Assembly: GCA_026002935.1 (NCBI GenBank) | Contig: BPGH01000001.1 | Location: 2,454,501 to 2,518,500, forward strand | DNA: 64,000 nucleotides | Source of the DNA: Acidimicrobiia bacterium | GTDB lineage: Bacteria; Actinomycetota; Acidimicrobiia; IMCC26256; PALSA-610 | Direction: 5' to 3' | Part shown: positions 59,130 through 64,000 of the stretch, one piece after another | How positions within the stretch are numbered: position 1 is the first letter of the stretch | How the letters are laid out: every line of letters begins with the position of its first letter | Made by a program: the position numbers and the translations under genes | The notes under the pieces: model-generated | What the model was told of the DNA's origin: nothing | Seen by the model: the letters and a program-made list of their open reading frames with translations, nothing else | Database searches by the model: none

Positions 59130-59522
59130 CTAGCGACGGTCCCGCAGCAGGTCGCGGATCTCGGTCAGCAGCTCCTCGCTGCGCGTGAGGGGCTCGGCCT
59201 CCTCCTCGGCGCCGGGCCGCCGGCGCAGGTTCTGGAGCGTCTCGAACATCTTCACCGCGACGAACACGCCGAGCGCGACGATCAGGAAGTTGACGAGCGA
59301 CGTCACGAAGCGGCCGACGTACACCTCGCCGTCGCCGACGTTCCACACCACCGCGTCGAAGTTCGGCTTGCCGAAGATCGCGCCGACGAACGCCATCAGC
59401 ACGTCGTTGGCGAACGAGTTGACCACCGCCGTGAAGGCGGCGCCGATCACGACCGCGACCGCGAGGTCCAGGACGTTCCCGCGCAACACGAACTTCTTGA
59501 AGTCGGCCCACAACGACCGCAC
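59130..59522 (-). CDS. mscL: Large-conductance mechanosensitive channel
   Basis: 130 residues from GTG 59522. MscL pattern: FKKFVLRGNVLDLAVAVVIG first helix, extracellular loop, second helix FLIVALGVFVAVKM and a charged C-terminal helix (RSEELLTEIRDLL). Safety valve against osmotic shock. Converges on the EF-G2 gene. Confidence 0.95.
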   Translation of the reverse strand: MRSLWADFKKFVLRGNVLDLAVAVVIGAAFTAVVNSFANDVLMAFVGAIFGKPNFDAVVWNVGDGEVYVGRFVTSLVNFLIVALGVFVAVKMFETLQNLRRRPGAEEEAEPLTRSEELLTEIRDLLRDRR

Positions 59523-59552
59523 CGCTTCCCTCCTCGCATCCGGCCGCGGCGG

Positions 59553-60053
59553 TCAGGCGCCGTGGTCCGACCAGTCCTCCGGGTTCGCCTCCGTGTAGTC
59601 GCCGAGCACGGTGCCGTCAACGGCGTCCAACTCGACCAGCCCGCGGATGCTCGGCGGCTCGTCGGCGCTGTACAGGAGGATCCGCCAGGTCGGCCGGCTG
59701 CGCAGCCCGCGCCACGCGAGCTGCGCCGAGGCGTGCCCGACCGGGAAGCCGACGGTGCGGCTCGCGGTCGCGAGCGCCTCGGTCTGGTCGATCCGCAGCG
59801 GCCACGCGGCGAGGAAGTGGTAGCCCGCCGTGCCCCCGAGCAGCACGGCGGCGAGCAGGAGGCCGCCGTTGTCGTACGCGAAGCCGGCCCAGGCGCACCC
59901 GGCGGCGAGCAACGCGTGGATCGTGCCCGCGATGCGCCGGCGCGCGATGTCGGGGAACGTGTACGGGCCGACGAGGGTGACGTCGAGCTCCTCGGGGAGC
60001 TCGTCGCCCTCGGGGTCGCGCCCGTCCTCGTCGCCGGAGCCGCGCATCGTCAC
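59553..60053 (-). CDS. Conserved-type small membrane protein of unknown function
   Basis: 166 residues from GTG 60053 (GTGA with the HIT gene). An acidic N-terminus (SGDEDGRDPEGDELPEELDV) is followed by two close membrane segments (IHALLAAGCAWAGFAY, LLLAAVLLGGTAGYHFLAAW) and a C-terminal soluble part (TWRILLYSADEPPSIRG) ending in an acidic tail. No known motif. Coupled to the HIT gene, so a shared role is possible but undefined. Confidence 0.7.
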   Translation of the reverse strand: MTMRGSGDEDGRDPEGDELPEELDVTLVGPYTFPDIARRRIAGTIHALLAAGCAWAGFAYDNGGLLLAAVLLGGTAGYHFLAAWPLRIDQTEALATASRTVGFPVGHASAQLAWRGLRSRPTWRILLYSADEPPSIRGLVELDAVDGTVLGDYTEANPEDWSDHGA

Positions 60054-60595
60054 CCGACGCTAACGGCGGGTGCCGGCGGGCGGCGAACCGTCGCCGTCAC
60101 CCCCGGCGGCCACGCCGCCCGGAGCTTGGCGTAGCCGACGGTGAGCGCCTCGGGCAGGACCCGCACCTCGCCGACCGCGGTCATGAAGTTCGTGTCGCCG
60201 CTCCAGCGCGGCAGCACGTGCACGTGCAGGTGGCCCGGCACGCCCGCCCCCGCCGCCCGGCCGAGGTTCGCGCCGACGTTCATGCCGTCGGGGGCGTAGG
60301 CCGCCCCGATCGCGCGCAGCGCCCGCACCTGCGCGCGTGCCATCGCGAGCGTCTCGTCGTCGTCGAGGTCGACGAAGCTCGCGGCGTGGCGCACGGGCGC
60401 GACCATGAGGTGTCCGGAGCCGTAGGGGTAGAGGTTCATGACGGTGATCGTCAGCGGCGTCCGTTCGAGGACCAGCGCCTCCTCGTCGTCGGGGGCGTGC
60501 ACGAGGGAGCACATGACGCAGCCGGCGTCGTCGCGTCCCGTGTCGGGATGCGACACGTACTCGGCCCGCCAGCCGGCCCAGAGCCGTTCGAGCAT
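60050..60595 (-). CDS. HIT-family nucleotide hydrolase/transferase
   Basis: 181 residues from ATG 60595 (TGATG with thrS stop). Histidine triad HLHVHV at 122-127 (His122, His124, His126), N-terminal GCVMCSLV zinc-like cysteines and ITVMNLYPYGSGHLMVAP. Resembles actinobacterial Ap4A phosphorylases that follow thrS and precede pgsA in mycobacteria. Soluble. Confidence 0.9.
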   Translation of the reverse strand: MLERLWAGWRAEYVSHPDTGRDDAGCVMCSLVHAPDDEEALVLERTPLTITVMNLYPYGSGHLMVAPVRHAASFVDLDDDETLAMARAQVRALRAIGAAYAPDGMNVGANLGRAAGAGVPGHLHVHVLPRWSGDTNFMTAVGEVRVLPEALTVGYAKLRAAWPPGVTATVRRPPAPAVSVG

Positions 60596-62602
60596 CAGCG
60601 GTGCTCGGCGACCTCGGCCGCGAGCCGCTCGACGAGCTCGTCGAGCCGGACCCCCCGCTCGGGGTGGTCCTCGCCGCGCCGGTTGACACCGACCGTGCCG
60701 TGCTCCACGTCGTCGTCGCCGACCACGAGCACGTACGGCACCTTCTCCAGCTTCGCCCGCCGGATGCGGGCACCCAGCGCGCCCGCGGCGGCGTCGACCG
60801 TCTCGGCCCGGAAGCCCTCGGCCCTCAGGCGGTCGCCGACGCGGAACGCGTAGGCGGCGTGGCGGTCGGCGACCGGCAGCACCGTCACCTGGACCGGCGC
60901 GAGCCACAACGGGAACGCGCCCGCGTAGTGCTCGACAGGATCGCGAAGAACCGCTCCAGCGACCCGAACAGCGCGCGGTGGATCATGATCGGGCGGTGGC
61001 GCTCGTTGTCGGCGCCCACGTAGTGCAGGTCGAAGCGCGCCGGGAGCTGGAAGTCGACCTGGATCGTCGACATCTGCCACGTGCGCCCGATCGCGTCCTT
61101 GGCCTGGACGCGAGATCTTCGGGCCGTAGAACGCGCCGCCGCCGGGTCGAGCACGAGGTCGAGGTCGCGGCCCGACGCGACGCGCCGCAGCGCCTCGGTC
61201 GCCTCCTCCCACTCCTCGTCGCTGCCCACGGCCTTCTCCTCGCGGCTTCGTCGGAGAGCTCGAGGTAGAAGTCGTCGAGGCCGTAGTCGCGCATCAGGTC
61301 GAGCACGAAGTCGAGCAGCTCGTCGAGCTGCGCGTCCATCTGCTCCTTGGTGCAGAAGATGTGCGCGTCGTCCTGCGTGAAGCCCCGCGCGCGCGTCAGC
61401 CCGTGCACCACCCCCGACTTCTCGTACCGGTACACCGTGCCGAACTCGAACAGCCGCATCGGCAGCTCGCGGTACGAGCGGATGCGGTGGCGGTAGACGA
61501 GGATGTGGAACGGGCAGTTCATCGGCTTCAGGTAGTAGTTGCTGCCCGCGCCGTCGCGTCCGCCCTCCTCGAAGTGCATGGGCGGGAACATGCCCTCCGC
61601 GAACCAGTCGAGGTGACCCGAGATGCGGAAGAGGTCCTCCCGGGCGAGGTGGGGCGAGTTCACGAACAGGTAGCCGGCGGCCTCGTGGCGGCGGCGCGAG
61701 TACTCCTCCATCACCCGGCGGACGATCCCGCCCTTCGGGTGGAAGACGGCGAGGCCCGAGCCCACCTCGTCGGGGAACGAGAAGAGGTCGAGCTCGACCC
61801 CGAGCCGCCGGTGGTCGCGGCGCTCCGCCTCCTCCACCCGCCGCAGGTACTCCTCGAGCGCGGCCTGCGACTCCCACGCGGTGCCGTAGACGCGCTGGAG
61901 CATCGGCCCCTTCTCGTCGCCGCGCCAGTACGCGCCGGCGACCTTCGTCAGCTTGAACGCCCGCAGCCGGCCGGTCGACGGTACGTGCGGGCCCCGGCAC
62001 AGGTCGGTGAACTCGACGCGGCCGTCGACGACGTTGCGGTACACCGAGACGCCGCCGTCGCCGCCGGCCTCCCCGGCGTCCTCGTCCGACGCGTCGCCGG
62101 CCCGCACCTTCTCGATGATCTCGACCTTGTAGGGCTGGTCGGCGAACAGCGCGAGCGCGTCGTCGTAGCCGAGCTCCTCGCGCACGAAGCGCTGGTCGGC
62201 ACGCACGATCGCCCGCATCTCCTCCTCGATCCGGGCGAGGTCCTCGTCGCTGATCGTGCGCCCGCCGGGCAGGTCGAAGTCGTAGTAGAACCCGTCGGCG
62301 ATCGCCGGGCCGATCGTGTACTTCGCGCCGGGGTACAGGCGCGTCACGGCCTGCGCCAGCACGTGCGCCGCCGAATGGCGCAGCACCTCCCGCCCGGCGT
62401 CCGACTCCGGCACCACGATCTCGAGGGCGACGTCGCGCTCGAGCGGCGTCGCGAGGTCGATCCACTCGCCGTCGGCCCGGGCGGCGAGCGCGGCCTTCGC
62501 CAACCGCGGCCCGATGGCCGCGGCGACCTCGCCCGGCGTCGTACCGCGCGGGAACTCGCGGGTGGAGGCGTCGGGGAGCGTGACCTTGATCTGCTCGCTC
62601 AT
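60595..62602 (-). CDS. thrS: Threonyl-tRNA synthetase, several late frame changes
   Basis: ATG 62602 ([20 protein letters not shown]). TGS domain, the editing-like domain ([24 protein letters not shown]), the catalytic core ([50 protein letters not shown]) and the anticodon-binding domain ([19 protein letters not shown]...[19 protein letters not shown]). Frames change near 61245, 61140, 61110 and 60945, around motif 3 where the text FYGPKI is still visible. The restored length, about 669 codons, is normal. I infer an intact gene with base errors. Confidence 0.9.
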
Positions 62603-62732
62603 CGGGCTCTCGGTCGACGGTCGGCGGGGGTTCATGAGCCGTCCGGCGGCCGCACCCGGCGGCCGGACCCGGCGACGCGGGGAGGGTACCCGCTGACCCG
62701 CGGCCGGCCGCGGCGCGTGCGCGCCGGCGGCC

Positions 62733-63938
62733 TCAGCGGTCGGGGCCGACCGCGACCGGGCGCTCGAGGTCGAGTCCGAGGAGGCGACCCAGGTCGCGCA
62801 GCGCGGCCGGCGCCGTGGGGTCCGACCCGCCCGACAGGACCGCGCTCGCGAGGTCGTCGAGCGCGTCGAGCGCCCGGGGGGCGTCGAGGTCGTCGTCGAG
62901 GGCGTCGCGGACGCGCTGCGCGAACGGGCGCGGGTCGGGGCCGTCGGGCCGGGTGGCGGCGGCGAGCAGCCGGTGGAGCAGCGCGGTCGCGTCCTCGAGG
63001 TCGGTGTCGTACCACTCGAACCCGTGCCGGTAGTGGTGCCGCATGAGCGCGAGGCGGATCGTGCGCGGGTCGGCCACCTTGAGCAGGTCGCTCACGAACA
63101 CGAGGTTCCCGAGCGACTTCGACATCTTCTCGCCCTCGTAGTTGACCATCGCCGAGTGCATCCAGTGCCGGACGAACGGCACGCCGGTGAGCGCCTCGCT
63201 CTGGGCGATCTCGCACTCGTGGTGGGGGAAGATCAGGTCGGTGCCGCCGCCGTGCAGGTCGAGGGTGTCGCCGTGCTCGTGCATCGCCATCGCCGAGCAC
63301 TCGATGTGCCAGCCCGGCCGGCCGACGCCGAAGGGCGCGCGCCACGCGGGCTCGTCGGGCAGCGACGGCTGCCACAGGACGAAGTCGAGCGGGGCCCGCC
63401 GGTGCGGGTCGTCGGGGTTGCCGCCGCGCGCGCGGGCGAGCCGCACCATCTGGTCCTCGGAGTAGTGCGAGAGCTTGCCGAACTCGGGGAACGTCGAGAC
63501 GTCGAAGTAGGCGGTGCCGTGGGTCAGGTACGCGTGGCCCGACTCCAGCAGGCGAGACACCAGCTCGACGATGTGCGGCACGGCCTCGGTGGCGCGGGGT
63601 TCGGCGACGGGGGGCCGCATGTCGAGCGCCTCCATGTCCGCGTGGAAGCGCGCGGTCTCCGCCTCGGCGAGCTCGAGGTACGGCACACCCAGCTCGCGCG
63701 CCTTCGGCAGGATCGAGTCGTCGACGTCGGTGATGTTGCGCACCATGCGGACCTCGTGCCCGAGGTCCTCGAGGCGGCGGATCAACAGGTCGTACGTGAG
63801 GTAGGTCGCGGCGTGCCCCAGGTGCGTCGAGTCGTACGGCGTGATCCCGCACACGTACATGCGCACGACGCGGGGTGGCTCGAACGGCACGACCGCCCGC
63901 CGTGCGGTGTCGTACAGGCGAAGGCCCACGGCGGCCAC
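62733..63938 (-). CDS. mshC: Mycothiol ligase MshC (cysteinyl-tRNA-synthetase-like)
   Basis: 401 residues from GTG 63938 (GTG 63929 also possible). It joins cysteine to glucosaminyl-inositol in mycothiol synthesis. Evidence for MshC rather than CysS: the signature [20 protein letters not shown] (CysS has a P-T-V-Y-D form), the shorter length with a truncated C-terminus, and the gene neighbourhood. Class I motifs HLGH at 39-42 and KMSKS at 271-275, and zinc ligands Cys30, IECSAM, and FPHHECE. The same order mshC-thrS is not universal, but mycothiol is an actinobacterial trait. Confidence 0.85.
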   Translation of the reverse strand: MAAVGLRLYDTARRAVVPFEPPRVVRMYVCGITPYDSTHLGHAATYLTYDLLIRRLEDLGHEVRMVRNITDVDDSILPKARELGVPYLELAEAETARFHADMEALDMRPPVAEPRATEAVPHIVELVSRLLESGHAYLTHGTAYFDVSTFPEFGKLSHYSEDQMVRLARARGGNPDDPHRRAPLDFVLWQPSLPDEPAWRAPFGVGRPGWHIECSAMAMHEHGDTLDLHGGGTDLIFPHHECEIAQSEALTGVPFVRHWMHSAMVNYEGEKMSKSLGNLVFVSDLLKVADPRTIRLALMRHHYRHGFEWYDTDLEDATALLHRLLAAATRPDGPDPRPFAQRVRDALDDDLDAPRALDALDDLASAVLSGGSDPTAPAALRDLGRLLGLDLERPVAVGPDR

Positions 63939-63967
63939 CCTAGACCGCGCCGGGTGCCGGGCGGGCC

Positions 63968-64000
63968 TCAGACGCTCGTGAGCCGGAGGCTCGCCCGCAT
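63968..64000 (-). CDS. Possible end of a gene entering from the right edge (partial)
   Basis: The minus frame from the window edge reads ...MRASLRLTSV and stops at TGA 63968-63970, 29 bases before the mshC start. Only the last ten residues are visible, so it may not be a gene. In this orientation it would be the gene preceding mshC. Confidence 0.25.
   Translation of the reverse strand: MRASLRLTSV

Overview
The window is very GC-rich throughout (well above 70% by eye), with almost exclusively G/C third positions, many GTG starts and many 4-base ATGA/GTGA gene overlaps. The gene order is an actinobacterial housekeeping backbone: mshC, thrS, HIT protein, pgsA, patA, pimA, then pdxS, pdxT, yebC, then ruvC, ruvA, ruvB, yajC, secD, secF, apt, rel, and rarA, DUF948, DUF6167, alaS, ruvX, mltG, aroE. 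Mycothiol (mshC) and phosphatidylinositol-mannoside-type lipid genes agree with Actinomycetota. Type IV pilus ATPase genes (pilB, pilT, pilC) embedded beside alaS/aroE and the style of the accessory genes suggest a deep-branching class such as Acidimicrobiia. That class-level placement is inference.

Layout. 0-5 kb: the end of an unknown membrane protein, a 32-residue membrane micro-ORF, and a very long CtpI-like P-type ATPase. 5-6.7 kb: a KhtT/KhtU-like potassium:proton antiporter pair. 6.8-15.7 kb: an accessory metabolic island. It holds an epoxide-hydrolase-like enzyme, a sulfotransferase plus an unknown protein on the minus strand, and diverging from them a TetR regulator, a P450, an acyl-CoA ligase, an APH-family kinase and a second unknown protein. 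Two matching 23-bp operator-like palindromes sit at the two promoters. 15.7-20.4 kb: pilC, pilT, pilB. 20.8-29.9 kb: a DUF4388 protein, aroE, mltG, ruvX, alaS, DUF6167, DUF948, rarA, hisS. 29.9-33.6 kb: three prepilin-like genes. 33.8-42.8 kb: rel, apt, secF, secD, yajC, a crotonase and ruvBAC. 42.9-48.4 kb: an accessory insertion between ruvC and yebC: coxG, a MobA/MocA-like nucleotidyltransferase, coxM, coxS, a flavin/F420-type PPOX protein, a secreted protein and a second antiporter pair. 48.4-64 kb: yebC, pdxT, pdxS, a DUF3048 lipoprotein, htpX, lemA, an inositol-monophosphatase-like enzyme, pimA, patA, pgsA, an EF-G paralogue on the opposite strand, mscL, a small membrane protein, a HIT protein, thrS and mshC.

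How the parts work together. PilB, PilT and PilC with the minor pilins make a type IV pilus machine, but the major pilin and the alignment complex are not in the window. YajC-SecD-SecF drive protein export. RuvABC and RuvX serve recombination and repair. PgsA, PatA, PimA and the inositol phosphatase would build phosphatidylinositol mannosides, and MshC supplies the inositol-derived thiol mycothiol. The accessory island is the best candidate for an undescribed pathway: oxidation by P450, CoA activation, phosphorylation and sulfation of an unknown, probably hydrophobic, substrate under one TetR repressor.

Data caveat. Many essential genes (alaS, hisS, thrS, rel, secF, rarA, apt) are broken by single-base frame changes that each restore a conserved reading frame in the next register. 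They cluster at about 24-37 kb and 60.9-61.3 kb. These are most likely sequence errors rather than pseudogenes, so the genes are annotated over their full restored extents.
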